Source: Vibrio tetraodonis
GTDB lineage: Bacteria > Pseudomonadota > Gammaproteobacteria > Enterobacterales > Vibrionaceae
DNA length: 64,000 nt
Reading direction: 5' to 3'
Assembly (NCBI RefSeq): GCF_003350295.1
Contig: NZ_QLYY01000008.1
Span: forward strand, 124,001-188,000
Both the position numbers and the translations under genes were made by a program. Shown one piece after another: positions 18,056-27,036 of this stretch; positions within the stretch are counted from its first letter, which is position 1, and each line of letters starts with the position of its first letter. Under the pieces are notes generated by a model that saw only the letters and a program-made list of their open reading frames with translations, had not been told where the DNA came from and searched no databases.

Positions 18056-18841
18056 ATGCCGATGACGCATCGCCATTATGAATTGTTAGTGGCTATCTCG
18101 ACATTTGAATCTCAGATAGAAAAACTGACCCAATACAGCGTAGAGAGCTGTGACTGCTTTGCATTACTACAAAAAAAGCTTGATGAGCTTTGCGCTTGGA
18201 TCATGACAGAATCCATACAAGACTTAAGTGATGAGCTTAAACATCATCCTGAACACGATAGACAACTGAAACGCTTGCGTGAAACCTCGATTCGGGCCCT
18301 ATGTGTGCTAGAAAAGCACCAGTCTAAGTGCGCTAAGTCTCATCAGTTGGATATCACCGATTACTTAAACCAGCTGTCCAACACTGTACACATCGAGCTC
18401 GATAGCGCCAGTGTAGCACCTGACTCTAGAGTTTTGTTTATCGGTTCAGGGTCATACCCTTTGTCTGCCTTTACCATAGCAAAGCTGACTGGCGCCGCTG
18501 TACACGGCGTTGATATTGATGAGCATGCAGTGAGTATGGCTAACGATCTTGATCATGATGCACTGCCAACCAGCTTTGGCTGTCAGGACCTGCTCACTGA
18601 GTTTAATGACTTTAAGCCGACTCATATATTGGTGGCTTCGTTAGTCGAGCATAAATGGGAGATATTGAACCGCCTGAAGCCCTTTCTAACTCCTTCTCAT
18701 CGTGTGTTGGTACGCTTTGGTAATGGAATTAAGTCTGCATTTAACTATCCCTTTAACCCAGAACTGATGGAAGGTTGGGAAACGCGTCGTCTCGAGAACT
18801 TAACGGCCATTTACGATACTGTCATAATGGAGAGAGCCTAA
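18056..18841 (+). CDS. cntL: nicotianamine-synthase-like CntL (opine metallophore synthase)
   Basis: A 261-residue protein resembling bacterial CntL. That enzyme transfers an aminobutyrate unit from S-adenosylmethionine to histidine as the first step of staphylopine/pseudopaline synthesis. The SAM-binding Rossmann half has VLFIGSGSYPLSAFTIA (126-142) followed by GVDIDEHAVSMA, like the GSGxxPL motif of nicotianamine synthases. A late motif VLVRFGNGIKSAFNYPF matches the RxxxGxR/LYP region of those enzymes. AAGGA precedes the ATG. It lies 1 bp ahead of the CntM-like gene and behind a metal-type ABC importer. No histidine racemase is seen nearby, so L-His is the likely substrate, as in Pseudomonas. 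That is inference. Confidence 0.85.
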   Translation: MPMTHRHYELLVAISTFESQIEKLTQYSVESCDCFALLQKKLDELCAWIMTESIQDLSDELKHHPEHDRQLKRLRETSIRALCVLEKHQSKCAKSHQLDITDYLNQLSNTVHIELDSASVAPDSRVLFIGSGSYPLSAFTIAKLTGAAVHGVDIDEHAVSMANDLDHDALPTSFGCQDLLTEFNDFKPTHILVASLVEHKWEILNRLKPFLTPSHRVLVRFGNGIKSAFNYPFNPELMEGWETRRLENLTAIYDTVIMERA

Positions 18842-18842
18842 T

Positions 18843-20120
18843 ATGACTCATCAAATAGGGCGACTATTAATTGTTGGAGCAGGCCCTGCGGCTATCCAAA
18901 CCGCGACATTACTTCGACCACACTGCTCACATCTTGGTATGGTCAGCCGTCGATCCACCCATTGGCAGGCTCGTGCTGACAGGTTAACCCATGGGGACTC
19001 TGTTCAAGTTGATGCAGCGAAAGAAAACTTGTCTTACTTGGCAAAGTCAGCCTGTATTGACTCTGTATACCAAGATCTGGATCTTGTTGACGGTGATTGG
19101 GAGTGCATCGTTATTGCGACTCCCGCGTATGCTTTAGTTTCGGTGTTAAATGGGTTACCCATAGAAAGTCTGACACGAGTGAAGGAAGTCGTCCTGCTTT
19201 CATCCTGGTTTGGTGGTCATCAAATCACCCAAGGTTTCTTTGCGCAGCAAGGGATAGCACCCAACGTAGTGGTCTTTTCTAATTACTTTGCAGCAACGAA
19301 ATTTGAACCCAAAGAACACACGCTGCGAGTGATCACAAAAGCAGTCAAAAAACGTGTTTATGCCCACGTTAGCCATGACGAGCATGGTATATTCTCACTG
19401 TTTAAAGAGACGTTATGTTTAGTTGATACTCAAATTCAGATACTGAAATGTGGATTCAGTGTTGAGGGGCGTAATATTACGCTTTACGTTCATTCTGCAT
19501 TGTTTATTAACCCCTTCTCACTTGATCATATTTTTGCTGAGACGGGGGATAAGAAGTATATGTACAAATTATTCCCTGAAGGGCCGATCACGCCATTTGC
19601 AATGCAAACCATGGTGTCCTTATGGCGAGATGTGTCTGTTCTGATTGAAAAACTCGGTGGCGAATCATTTAACTTATTACAGTTTTTAAACGATGATAAC
19701 TATCCCGTTCATGAACAAAGTTTATCTCGCCATCAAATTGATACCTTTACGGATTGCACGCCAATTGAACAAGAATACCGCCTTTATGTTCGTTATAGCG
19801 CGATCTTAATTGATCCTTTCTCTACGCCAGATAAGGATGGACGGTATTTTGATTTCTCGGCGGTACCTTTTGCCAAAGGTGATCTTGAAAAAGCCTACTG
19901 GCCCAGAATTCCAAGTGAAGACTTACAAGCATTGTATTGGCTGCAATCCCTGTCGAGTTATTGCGGCATTGATTGTACTTCGATTAATCAAGTGCTGGGT
20001 GTTTTTGAGCAATGGTTACTTGAGCGAGGGCTAGAAAACCCATTTAACCAATCCAATCAAGACCAAGCGAGTCATGGTCTCGCATGGCTGCCTTCTGATC
20101 TAGGAGTGAATCATGAATAA
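18843..20120 (+). CDS. cntM: opine dehydrogenase CntM
   Basis: A 425-residue dehydrogenase of the staphylopine/pseudopaline type. The N-terminal nucleotide site LLIVGAGPAAIQTATLL is clear. Next comes the family-specific FSNYFAATKF, then HSALFINPFSLD with the catalytic-region histidine, and YMYKLFPEGPITP. CntM reductively condenses the CntL product with an alpha-keto acid (pyruvate or 2-oxoglutarate) using NAD(P)H, giving the finished metallophore. Which keto acid is used cannot be told by eye. It overlaps the exporter gene by 8 bp. Confidence 0.88.
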   Translation: MTHQIGRLLIVGAGPAAIQTATLLRPHCSHLGMVSRRSTHWQARADRLTHGDSVQVDAAKENLSYLAKSACIDSVYQDLDLVDGDWECIVIATPAYALVSVLNGLPIESLTRVKEVVLLSSWFGGHQITQGFFAQQGIAPNVVVFSNYFAATKFEPKEHTLRVITKAVKKRVYAHVSHDEHGIFSLFKETLCLVDTQIQILKCGFSVEGRNITLYVHSALFINPFSLDHIFAETGDKKYMYKLFPEGPITPFAMQTMVSLWRDVSVLIEKLGGESFNLLQFLNDDNYPVHEQSLSRHQIDTFTDCTPIEQEYRLYVRYSAILIDPFSTPDKDGRYFDFSAVPFAKGDLEKAYWPRIPSEDLQALYWLQSLSSYCGIDCTSINQVLGVFEQWLLERGLENPFNQSNQDQASHGLAWLPSDLGVNHE

Positions 20121-21000
20121 AGGTGTGGCGCTTGCCATTTTCTCAGCTTTCGTTTTTAGCGTGATGAACGCGTTAATCAAGGCGGCTAGTTTAACAATCC
20201 CCAGTGCAGAAATTGTTTTTTTCCGCAGTGCTATTGGCAGTGTATTAGTGCTCGGTTTAATGTGGCAGGCTAAGGTGACTTTCTCGAGCACAGGTGTACC
20301 ACTTTTGGTGCTAAGAGGTTTATTTGGGGCTTTCTATCTTCTGGCTTTTGTCTATACGATCGCCCATATTCCATTGGCTGATGCAGCCATTTTGGCGTAC
20401 CTGTCGCCCTTTTTTGTGATTGTCTTATCGCATCTTGTATTAGGGGAGCGTTTACCCGCTAAAGCGAAATTCTTGCTTCCCGTAGTGCTTGCAGGGGTTG
20501 GGTTAGTTACTAACCCATTTGATTATCAGTCGTTTAATATTTATGCCCTTGCTGGCGTCGCCAGTGCTTTGTTTGCCGCAGGTGCGTCGATCACAATTCG
20601 TCACCTAAGCAAGCGACACCACACCTATGAGATTGTATTTTATTTCTTGATGACCGCTATGTTGGTGTCTGGTTATCTGATGAAAGATGATTTTGTCATG
20701 CCTCAGGGAGTGACTTGGCTCTACCTTATCGCTATTGGAGTTGTATCGCTTATCGGACAAATCTTTTTGACCAAGGCGTTTACTCATGAGAATGCTGCGG
20801 TAGTTGCTGGTACACGTTACATAGGGTTGGTATTTAATGTGTTGTGGGGCGTTATCTTTTGGCAGGAAATCCCAAGTTGGATGACAGTCTTGGGGGGATG
20901 CATGATCGTCGTCGCCTGTATTGCTTTGTCTTGGAAAAAGACTAAGGAGCCGAGTAACACGCCCGCAGATGCGGCTGATAAACCACTTCGTACCAGCTAA
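20113..21000 (+). CDS. cntI: EamA/DMT-family exporter, CntI-like
   Basis: A 295-residue protein of the drug/metabolite transporter superfamily, with ten predicted membrane segments in two EamA repeats (about 8-130 and 145-275). Family features include VFFRSAIGSVLVL, LADAAILAYLSPFFVIVLSHLVLGE and GQIFLTKAFTHENAAVVAGTRYIGLVFNVLWG. In Pseudomonas the equivalent CntI exports pseudopaline across the inner membrane. The gene start lies inside the cntM-like gene, so translation is likely coupled. The gene symbol rests on context as much as on sequence. Confidence 0.82.
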   Translation: MNKGVALAIFSAFVFSVMNALIKAASLTIPSAEIVFFRSAIGSVLVLGLMWQAKVTFSSTGVPLLVLRGLFGAFYLLAFVYTIAHIPLADAAILAYLSPFFVIVLSHLVLGERLPAKAKFLLPVVLAGVGLVTNPFDYQSFNIYALAGVASALFAAGASITIRHLSKRHHTYEIVFYFLMTAMLVSGYLMKDDFVMPQGVTWLYLIAIGVVSLIGQIFLTKAFTHENAAVVAGTRYIGLVFNVLWGVIFWQEIPSWMTVLGGCMIVVACIALSWKKTKEPSNTPADAADKPLRTS

Positions 21001-21061
21001 TGAACATAGAGTAATACCTTGTCAAACAGGGTAAGAATGGGTTGTAGAAAAAGGAGTTGAT

Positions 21062-21790
21062 ATGTATATGAGTTTCACCGCTAGGATGAAAAAGTGGACC
21101 AAGGTTTTTGGATGGTTATCCATGCATTCAAGGCGAAGGTTCTACAAGCGTTTTATGCTAGGGAGCTTAGCGAGCTTATCGGTATTGAGTACCTCTCTGC
21201 CTCTTCAGGCTCATCCTCATTCTTGGGTTAATATGAAAACTCATATCGAAGGTGAAAATGGTGTGGTCAGCGGCCTTAAAATGGAGTGGACGTTTGATTC
21301 AATGACGTCAGCCTATTTGCTTGATGGCGAAGATATGTCGCCTGAGAATGTGCAAAGCACTTTAGATAAGCTGGCCAAAACCGTGGTAAAGAATATGCTA
21401 AGCCAACACTACTTTACCTACTTTTATGATGGCGAAGAGCCAATCAAATATCACCCGGCCACGGATCAAAAATTTGAGCGCGATAAATCTAAGTTAAAAC
21501 TCAGTTTCGCGCTACCACTGGCTAAGCCTCAACCGATAACCAGAGATACGCTGCGCTTGCTGGTCTTTGATTCCAGTTATTATGTTGATATGGCTTGGCG
21601 TTCTAAATCCGATGTTGTTCTTTCTAAAGGGCTGGCGCAGCAATGCCAATTTGATCTGGTTGAACCTCATCCTACTTCTCAGCAAATGATGTATGCCATG
21701 TCGTTACCTGAAGATGCTGACCCAGATAATACCCTTGGTCAGCTATTTACCCAGATGGTCAAAATGCAATGTGCGGTTGTGGCTAGCTAA
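21062..21790 (+). CDS. zevA: DUF1007 periplasmic protein ZevA
   Basis: A 242-residue DUF1007 protein. Haemophilus ZevA, of this family, works with a NicO-type membrane protein in zinc acquisition. The N-terminus has the twin-arginine-like motif SRRRFYK (residues 23-29), a hydrophobic stretch, and a likely cleavage after Ala50 (LPLQA). The mature protein would begin HPHSW, a possible metal-binding amino terminus. The core WTFDSMTSAYLLDGEDM and the YYVDMAW segment are DUF1007 features. AGGAG supports the ATG. It is 61 bp downstream of the exporter gene and 69 bp before zevB, probably in the same Zur-controlled unit. Confidence 0.85.
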   Translation: MYMSFTARMKKWTKVFGWLSMHSRRRFYKRFMLGSLASLSVLSTSLPLQAHPHSWVNMKTHIEGENGVVSGLKMEWTFDSMTSAYLLDGEDMSPENVQSTLDKLAKTVVKNMLSQHYFTYFYDGEEPIKYHPATDQKFERDKSKLKLSFALPLAKPQPITRDTLRLLVFDSSYYVDMAWRSKSDVVLSKGLAQQCQFDLVEPHPTSQQMMYAMSLPEDADPDNTLGQLFTQMVKMQCAVVAS

Positions 21791-21859
21791 TAGATCTATT
21801 GTCTCTTTTCATTTCTCAAGGCGTGACTATTTACGTTAAAAATAATAAGGTTTAGTACG

Positions 21860-22900
21860 ATGAAACTAAGTCGAATCATAAAAACAAGTTGGTTAATTGC
21901 GGTTATTTCTTTAATGGTGCTCATTATCGGCGCTTATCAGGTGTGGCTTATTTGGCCTTCTTTAGTCTTGTCGGCCATTGAATGGCAAAGAGAAGTTAAT
22001 GCTGAGCTGGCAGATTTACTTTATAGCGCGCAAAGCGAGCCATTGGTGTCAGGTGGGTATTTGGTCGGGTTCAGTTTTCTTTATGGAATGCTTCATTCGC
22101 TTGGGCCTGGTCATGGTAAGGTGATCGTTTCTACCTATTTAGCCACGCATCCTGCGAAAGTAAGAGCGAGTCTGATGCTGACCATTATTTCAGCCATATG
22201 CCAAGCCTTGGTGGCTATCTTATTGGTGAGCGTCTTAATTTGGGGCTTTAATGCGTCAATGCGAGTGGTGAATGAAAAGGCCGCTACCTTTGTCGCGCTT
22301 AGCTTTGTTTTGGTTGTGGTGCTTGGCCTTCTGATTTGTTGGAAAGCGAGCAAGCAGATTTACCGAGCTATTCGAGTGCCTAAGCTGAAGGTGAAAACCT
22401 TGACGCCAATCACCGCCTCACCAATGATGTCGATGAATGCTTCTAGTTCGTTATTGATGCCCCAGAGTGCTGTGCATACAGCAGAGCACTCACACGATGA
22501 ATGTGGCTGCGGACATCAGCACGTGGCAGGCGCTGCTGAAATTAATCAGGCATCGACCTTAAGAGAATACGTTGGGATTGTTGCAAGCATAGGGATTAGA
22601 CCATGTACCGGTGCTATCATGGCGCTGTTGTTTGCCAATATGGTAGGCACCTATTGGTTGGGTGTGATGAGTGCACTTGCCATGGCTGGTGGAACTGCCC
22701 TGACAACCTCAATTATTGCCATCTTAACCTTGACCAGTAAGAAAATAGTTAAACGTTACCTTGCTGCAACCAGCAGTGACAAGACGGCGCCATGGCAGCT
22801 TGCTGGTTATTATGTGCAGCTTTTTGGAGGCTTACTGCTAATCGCCATCGGCTTATTATTAGTCAGCAGCCAAGATACAGGTATGTCACAGGTGTTCTAA
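21860..22900 (+). CDS. zevB: NicO-family metal transporter ZevB
   Basis: A 346-residue inner-membrane protein of the nickel/cobalt transporter (NicO/RcnA) family. An N-terminal membrane segment (9-29) is followed by LYGMLHSLGPGHGKVIVSTYL, the family motif with metal-binding His residues. A cytoplasmic or periplasmic loop at 206-221 is His/Cys rich (HTAEHSHDECGCGHQH). A later IGIRPCTGAIMALLFA motif is also typical. Beside the DUF1007 gene and a Zur-regulated metallophore set, it is better read as ZevB than as a nickel exporter. A strong hairpin ends the unit 54 bp downstream. Confidence 0.83.
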   Translation: MKLSRIIKTSWLIAVISLMVLIIGAYQVWLIWPSLVLSAIEWQREVNAELADLLYSAQSEPLVSGGYLVGFSFLYGMLHSLGPGHGKVIVSTYLATHPAKVRASLMLTIISAICQALVAILLVSVLIWGFNASMRVVNEKAATFVALSFVLVVVLGLLICWKASKQIYRAIRVPKLKVKTLTPITASPMMSMNASSSLLMPQSAVHTAEHSHDECGCGHQHVAGAAEINQASTLREYVGIVASIGIRPCTGAIMALLFANMVGTYWLGVMSALAMAGGTALTTSIIAILTLTSKKIVKRYLAATSSDKTAPWQLAGYYVQLFGGLLLIAIGLLLVSSQDTGMSQVF

Positions 22901-22953
22901 AAAGCGAAGCATTAAAGCATTAAAGCAATAAAGAACCAAATCTACCTTGAATT

Positions 22954-22975
22954 ATCGCCCCCAATTGGGGGCGAT
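22954..22975 (+). terminator. terminator of the metallophore/zev operon
   Basis: A perfect palindrome: ATCGCCCCCAA followed by its complement TTGGGGGCGAT, 54 bp after zevB. The following bases (TGTCGTT) are only partly T-rich. It is the natural end of the unit that starts at the Zur-type operator. No other promoter was recognised inside the unit. Confidence 0.7.
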
Positions 22976-23168
22976 TGTCGTTAAGGGTCAAATAACCTGC
23001 TCTATCAGAAAGTAATGACACCTTGGTATGTTTTTATGTGATGATAGAATGAATAACATGACATATTTACTTGAATTTTTAGCGGTCAATGGTAGGTTTT
23101 TCCAAAGTCTGGCATGACGAAAAGTCAGGCTGACTGTTATTAAGAATGTTAATTTTCAAGGAGAGAAA

Positions 23169-23528
23169 TTGGACGAGTTACTAAAGTATGTTTCCCTTAT
23201 TACTCTGTGTGGAGCGTCAATTTCGTTTGTAATCGGTTTGGTTAAGTGGATCGATCAGCGTAATCGAGAGCAGCAGCAAAAGCACTATGAAGCATTTCAT
23301 CAAATGGTACTATTAGCCTCTGGAGTTGATGGAAGTGGTCAGGAAATAAAAATGGTCCAGCAAGTTGCAGCTATATATCAACTTCAAAGCTATAAAGATT
23401 TTTCTTTTGCGTCTGTACCCGTTTTAGAACTTATGTTGTTTGAATATGGAAATCAAAGCGACCCACGCTCAGACCATATGATAAAAGCAATTAAGTCCAC
23501 CATTCATGCGTTGAAACAACACAAATAA
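23169..23528 (+). CDS. small membrane-anchored protein of unknown function
   Basis: A 119-residue protein that I do not recognise. It opens with one hydrophobic segment (about residues 7-27, YVSLITLCGASISFVIGLV), then a charged helical part rich in Gln, Arg and Glu (RNREQQQKHYEAFHQ), then a mixed helical C-terminus. The start is TTG, supported by AAGGAG eight bases upstream. It stands alone between the zev operon and a convergent regulator gene. A membrane-tethered cytoplasmic domain is the best that can be said. Confidence 0.6.
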   Translation: MDELLKYVSLITLCGASISFVIGLVKWIDQRNREQQQKHYEAFHQMVLLASGVDGSGQEIKMVQQVAAIYQLQSYKDFSFASVPVLELMLFEYGNQSDPRSDHMIKAIKSTIHALKQHK

Positions 23529-23711
23529 GGTGTTCAAGTGGGAGCATGTGTTTGATGCTACGGGTAGCTCTTATGAAAAATCATGTGATGTAGCAAATAA
23601 AAGAGCCTCTAAGACGCTCTGATAACCGAACATAACAGCCTGCTTACGAACTATTTCCAACGTAATAAGATGTACCTTGCCATACATCTTGCACTTCTTT
23701 TTTCATCGCCT

Positions 23712-25196
23712 TCACATTAGTTGTGCAGCGAATTGCTCTAAAGCAATGGTAATTTCACCTTCTGTCAGTGCACCAAAGCCAAATCGTATGTGTGCTGGTG
23801 ATATTGCTTCTGCATTGGTAAACAGTTTGCTGCCTGATAAAACGGGTAAGTTTGATAAAAGATCCTCAGTCTTATTATCACCAAAGGCTGTCAGTAGCCT
23901 TGAAATATCAACCCAAAGTGCCAACCCACCTTGCGGTAGGTGAAACGACACCTTATCGCTGAAAATGCGCTGCAATTCACTTGCGGCATGATCTCGACGA
24001 GCTTGGTATATTTTACGAACTTTACGAATGTGTTTTTTGACATCGCCTGATTGCATCAGGTCCGCGACTGCGAGCTCAGTTACTGTATTGCCCTGTCTAT
24101 CAATCAGAGTCACCTCCTCAGCAACACGATTAATAAATGTTGGACTCGACACCAAGTATCCAAGCCTTAACCCAGGGGCGAACACTTTAGATAAAGAGCC
24201 GATATGAATAACGTTTTCACTATTTGGAAGAGAGGCTAGCGGTGAAATAGGGCGACTATCATAGTGAAACTCGTGATCATAATCGTCTTCCAATACCGTA
24301 AACCCATGGCGTTTGGATAGCTGCAAGAGTTTAAGGCGCCTATCCATGGATAAACTGACGGTTGTTGGATATTGGTGATGTGGCGTTGTATAAACGCCTA
24401 CCACTTGATAAGACGATAAAATCTTTTCCAAGTCTTCAATGTCCAGACCTTGCTCATCTTGCCGACAGCGAATGATGTTAAATCCATTTGATTCAAATGC
24501 AGCCACTGCCGGTGAGTAAGAAAGACATTCAACCACCATGACACCTTTTTCAGGGTCCATAACCTTTGATGAGAGATAAATTGCCATTTGGCTGCCACGG
24601 ACAACGCAAATCTGGTCTGTGGTGACATTCATAAACCTGTCCATATTGAGCATACGTTGGAGAGACTGACGCAAAGCATCCGTGCCCCTAGGATCACCAT
24701 AACCCAAATAAGACTGTCTGCTCGTTTGTACTATTGCTCGGCGAAAAGCACGTGACAGTAGTTCATATGGAATCAATCTGGTATCAGGTACTCCGTCATT
24801 GATAGAGCGGGTCTCTATCACATTATGGGGTAAACGCAGCTTCGACTCGAACGAGTTTTCAGTGGAACAAGTTTTTTGTGCATGACTTACTAACTCTTGG
24901 TTTTCACACGACAAAGACAGCTCGGGCAGTATATCTGCCACATAGGTTCCACGACGTGGTTTGGAAACCAGCCATCCTTGAGACTCCAGCTCCTCATAGA
25001 CTTGCTGAACCGTTTTACGGTTGATTTGCAACTGAAGCGCTAAGGTTCTAGATCCTGGCATCATGTGACCAGAAGCCAAACGCCCAGAGCAAATGTCTTC
25101 TGCGATCTGATTGCTCAAGCTTGTGTGAATGGACTCCCCGCTTTTGCGTGAAAGCCGAAATTTAGTTTGCCAAGGACGTAACAAATACACCTCCAC
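23712..25196 (-). CDS. MocR-type regulator (GntR-HTH plus aminotransferase domain)
   Basis: A 494-residue fusion regulator. An N-terminal GntR-type winged helix (about 15-85) contains SGHMMPGSRTLALQLQINRKTV. A linker leads to a fold-type I aminotransferase domain with the PLP region VLEDDYDHEF and the lysine in HIGSLSKVFAPGLRLGYL. MocR proteins use PLP-bound amino compounds as effectors and often control neighbouring catabolic genes. It is divergent from the class II aldolase/DapA-like pair across about 100 bp, so these are the likely targets. The effector is unknown. Confidence 0.9.
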   Translation of the reverse strand: MEVYLLRPWQTKFRLSRKSGESIHTSLSNQIAEDICSGRLASGHMMPGSRTLALQLQINRKTVQQVYEELESQGWLVSKPRRGTYVADILPELSLSCENQELVSHAQKTCSTENSFESKLRLPHNVIETRSINDGVPDTRLIPYELLSRAFRRAIVQTSRQSYLGYGDPRGTDALRQSLQRMLNMDRFMNVTTDQICVVRGSQMAIYLSSKVMDPEKGVMVVECLSYSPAVAAFESNGFNIIRCRQDEQGLDIEDLEKILSSYQVVGVYTTPHHQYPTTVSLSMDRRLKLLQLSKRHGFTVLEDDYDHEFHYDSRPISPLASLPNSENVIHIGSLSKVFAPGLRLGYLVSSPTFINRVAEEVTLIDRQGNTVTELAVADLMQSGDVKKHIRKVRKIYQARRDHAASELQRIFSDKVSFHLPQGGLALWVDISRLLTAFGDNKTEDLLSNLPVLSGSKLFTNAEAISPAHIRFGFGALTEGEITIALEQFAAQLM

Positions 25197-25299
25197 CTGG
25201 ACCAGTAAGGAAATGAAATCTGGCTGTTATTTGGGGTCCAGAAAGCCAATATTATGAGAGTCAAGTTTAGGAGACGCAATAGCCTTGGGAGGTAAGATA

Positions 25300-26076
25300 A
25301 TGAAAACTGAAACATTCAGTAAAGAGACTCTAATGGAAATGGCCAAGAGCAGCATGAATGCCACTATTCCTGATCTCAATTTAACCGATCGGCAGAAGCT
25401 TGCATTAACTTGCCGGATTTTATTTACTAAGGGGCATGATTCAGGGTTAGCCGGGCAAATCACCTGTCGTTCAGATAAACCAGACACCTTCATTACCCAG
25501 AGGTTTGGTTTAGGATTTGATGAAATCACCGCCGATAATCTTCTTGAAGTAGACCAAGATCTGGAACCTCTAGATCAGCAAGGTATGGCCAATCCAGCTA
25601 ATCGCTTTCATACATGGGTATACAAAGAACACCCCGAAGTGAATTGCATCATTCATACTCACCCGACCTATGTTGCTGCTCTCTCCATGCTTAGAGTTCC
25701 GTTAACCATATCTCATATGGATACCTGTGGCTTGTACAATGATTGTGCCTTCCTTGGTGATTGGCCTGGTGTTCCTGTCGGTAATGAAGAAGGTGTCCTT
25801 ATTTCGAACGCGCTGGGAAACAACCGAGCCATTTTGCTCTCTCATCATGGCCAGTTGGTGACCGGAAAAACCATTGAAGAAGCGTGTAACCTCGCCATTT
25901 TGATTGAACGAGCAGCAAAGCTGCAATTGCTCGCGATGGCAGCTGGACAGATCCAACCAATTCCCCCAGCACTCGCCAATGAAGCTCATGATTGGGTATC
26001 GACGGATAAACGAAACAAAGTGAATTTTGCTTACTACGTAAGGCAAGTACTGAAAACCCATCCCGACTGCATATAA
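25300..26076 (+). CDS. class II aldolase/adducin-like protein
   Basis: A 258-residue protein of the class II aldolase family. The zinc-binding motif IIHTHPTYVAALSML and a later His pair in LLSHHGQLVTGKTIEEACN are visible. NPANRFHTWVYKEHPEV is also a family feature. GGAGGTAA upstream selects ATG 25300. It is followed after 10 bp by a DapA/NanA-like gene, and both are divergent from a MocR regulator. Such pairs are usually degradative, splitting a hydroxy-acid into smaller carbonyl compounds. The substrate is unknown. Confidence 0.85.
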   Translation: MKTETFSKETLMEMAKSSMNATIPDLNLTDRQKLALTCRILFTKGHDSGLAGQITCRSDKPDTFITQRFGLGFDEITADNLLEVDQDLEPLDQQGMANPANRFHTWVYKEHPEVNCIIHTHPTYVAALSMLRVPLTISHMDTCGLYNDCAFLGDWPGVPVGNEEGVLISNALGNNRAILLSHHGQLVTGKTIEEACNLAILIERAAKLQLLAMAAGQIQPIPPALANEAHDWVSTDKRNKVNFAYYVRQVLKTHPDCI

Positions 26077-26086
26077 GGACAATAAC

Positions 26087-27007
26087 GTGAAACTATCTGG
26101 TATTATTTCTTATCCAATTACCCCATTCAGCGCCGATGAACGTAGCATCAATTTTGATGTACTTGGTGAAACGCTGGAGCTTCTTCTTCAAAATGGCAGC
26201 GACGCTATCGCGCCACTGGGTAGCACTGGAGAAAGTGCTTATTTAAGCTTAGAAGAATGGCGACAAGTTGCTGACTTTACGGTGAAATCTGTCGCAGGCC
26301 GAGTGCCAGTAATTGTAGGTATTTCTGAATTAACCACCCTACAGGCGATCAGCAAAGCAAGATATGCGCAGTCTATCGGCGCTGATGCTGTGATGATCAT
26401 TCCTGTTTCATACTGGAAGTTGACGGAAAAAGAAATTTTCAATTATTACAAAGAGATATCTGACTCTATCAGTCTTCCTATTATGGTATACAATAATCCG
26501 GCAACCAGCGGCATTGATATATCCCCTGAATTGCTGGTTCAGATGTTTAATGAAATAGACAATGTCACCATGGTGAAAGAGAGCAGCGGAGATATTCAGC
26601 GGATGCACAAGTTGTATGCCCTGAGCTATGGCAAGCTACCTTTCTTTAATGGTAGTAACCCTCTGGCCCTTGAAGCCCTTTGTGCAGGTGCATCTGGCTG
26701 GTGTACCGCAGCCCCCAACCTGATTGGTAAAAAGCCCAAAGCACTTTACCAAAGTGTTGCTGCAGGTCAGCTTGATGAGGCAAGAGAGATATTTTATCAG
26801 CAGCTTCCCATGTTGAACTTTATTGTCTCCGGTGGAATACCTAAAGCCATAAAAGCAGGATTGGTGCTAAGAGGCATTGCTGCTGGCTTGCCCCGCCGCC
26901 CTTTGAGAGGAGCTACGGTCGAAGAAATCACCTTGTTGCAATCTCTTCTGGATAGCCAAAGTCAGGGTGTTGAAGAGGCTTTAATCTCATCTAATCAGAC
27001 GATTTAG
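26087..27007 (+). CDS. dihydrodipicolinate synthase/N-acetylneuraminate lyase family protein
   Basis: A 306-residue class I aldolase of the DapA/NanA family. The loop GSTGESAYLSLEEW, the tyrosine in IMVYNNPATSG and the Schiff-base lysine in TMVKESSGDI are present. Length fits. Its partner is a class II aldolase-type gene 10 bp upstream and the divergent regulator is a MocR protein, so it is unlikely to be the biosynthetic dapA. It more likely serves a keto-acid or amino-acid degradation route. The exact reaction is not known. Confidence 0.85.
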   Translation: MKLSGIISYPITPFSADERSINFDVLGETLELLLQNGSDAIAPLGSTGESAYLSLEEWRQVADFTVKSVAGRVPVIVGISELTTLQAISKARYAQSIGADAVMIIPVSYWKLTEKEIFNYYKEISDSISLPIMVYNNPATSGIDISPELLVQMFNEIDNVTMVKESSGDIQRMHKLYALSYGKLPFFNGSNPLALEALCAGASGWCTAAPNLIGKKPKALYQSVAAGQLDEAREIFYQQLPMLNFIVSGGIPKAIKAGLVLRGIAAGLPRRPLRGATVEEITLLQSLLDSQSQGVEEALISSNQTI

Positions 27008-27036
27008 GGCAGGGTACCCACTGTAAACCTCCAAAG

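Noticed and set aside
21860..22900. Nickel/cobalt efflux pump RcnA
   Set aside because: Pairing with DUF1007 and a zinc-regulated operon fits ZevB better than a nickel exporter.
22905..22935. Short repeats of AAAGCATTAAAGCA type as a regulatory array
   Set aside because: Only three imperfect units in an A-rich spacer; no palindrome and no gene they could control except the terminator.
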